A stretch of 15,444 nt of DNA from an uncultured Caulobacteraceae bacterium. Its GTDB lineage: Bacteria; Pseudomonadota; Alphaproteobacteria; Caulobacterales; Caulobacteraceae. Position 1 is the first letter of the stretch. Each line of letters begins with the position of its first letter. Location: NCBI GenBank assembly GCA_937952995.1, contig CALFYB010000404.1, positions 1 through 15,444 on the forward strand, read 5' to 3'. Of this stretch, positions 15,095-15,444 are shown one piece after another. The notes below the pieces were generated by a model. The model was not told the origin of the DNA and made no database searches. It worked only from the letters and a program-made list of their open reading frames with translations. The position numbers and the translations under genes are program-made.

Positions 15095-15444
15095 ATGAGC
15101 ACGCGTGGAACCATGATCTCAATGCCCATGAGCGATGGGGCATCAATCGGAGTCTATCATGTTCAACCAACAGGGCCGCGGCGCGGTGGCCTGGTGCTGA
15201 TTCAGGAGATTTTCGGGGTCACCGAGCACATTCGTGAACAGTGTGATGGCTATGCCGCGGATGGCTATGAGGTGCTTGCCCCCGCGCTCTATGATCGAGT
15301 GGCTCCGGATTTTCAGGCGACCTATTCGCCAGAAGATATTCAGAAGGCCATGAAGGTCGCGCGTGAACTGCATGACTTCCAGCAGGCTCTTAAGGATGTT
15401 CAGACCTGTATCGATGCCTTGAAGACCAAGGGTCCTGTCTTCAT
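15095..15444 (+). CDS. Dienelactone hydrolase family protein, 5' part (runs off the right edge)
   Basis: 116 residues from the ATG at 15095, preceded by GGGAG with 9 bases of spacing. GGLVLIQEIFGVTEHIREQC (31-50), then DGYAADGYEVLAPALYDR, is the N-terminal signature of the DLH family, an alpha/beta hydrolase. E38 in QEIFG corresponds to the conserved glutamate that interacts with the active-site cysteine. The catalytic Cys-Asp-His lie beyond the window. An in-frame ATG at 15113 is an alternative start. The true substrate is unknown; many relatives are generic carboxymethylenebutenolidase-like hydrolases. Confidence 0.85.
   Translation, partial: MSTRGTMISMPMSDGASIGVYHVQPTGPRRGGLVLIQEIFGVTEHIREQCDGYAADGYEVLAPALYDRVAPDFQATYSPEDIQKAMKVARELHDFQQALKDVQTCIDALKTKGPVF

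Overview
The window looks like a composite of DNA from at least two lineages, most simply a chimeric (metagenome-type) contig. About 1-2740 is betaproteobacterial, Burkholderiales/Comamonadaceae-like judging by the GlyA and NrdR proteins. About 2960-15444 is GC-rich alphaproteobacterial DNA; the gene set suggests something like Caulobacterales, but I cannot fix the genus. Between the two, within about 250 bp, lie a short alphaproteobacterial glyA piece and a piece of an acyl-CoA synthetase. The joins fall on short stretches of shared sequence. No database search was possible, so family and lineage calls rest on recognising protein motifs.

Left part, all on the minus strand: glyA (3' part), an intrinsic terminator, a gene-free spacer with two large inverted repeats, nrdR, then three type IV pilus minor pseudopilin genes (fimT/gspH-like, pilV, and pilW running off the left edge).

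Right part: a sulfur-assimilation operon on + (3' half of cysI, a DUF934 gene, cysH with [4Fe-4S] APS-reductase cysteines); a convergent secreted 3D-domain protein; a divergent GST followed by an exported S1/P1 nuclease; a class I methyltransferase; and a four-gene Mla/MCE lipid-transport operon (STAS-MlaE permease, ATPase, MCE protein, PqiC-like lipoprotein) whose genes overlap by 1-4 bases.

Converging on the Mla operon is a minus-strand operon of three overlapping genes: a cytochrome c lipoprotein, a Tat-exported FAD sugar-lactone oxidase (ALO/GULO type), and a Tat-exported fold-type III PLP protein of the alanine racemase/D-threonine aldolase type. I infer a periplasmic dehydrogenase that passes electrons to its own anchored cytochrome. 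Upstream is a pdxH cut off after about 91 codons. A divergent dienelactone-hydrolase-family gene runs off the right edge.

I found no CRISPR array, tRNA, rRNA, insertion sequence or clearly new defence or mobile system. The points most worth a second look are the junction cluster at 2700-2990, the truncated pdxH, the three-gene cytochrome/FAD/PLP operon and the two hairpins at 1804-1881 and 1976-2050.
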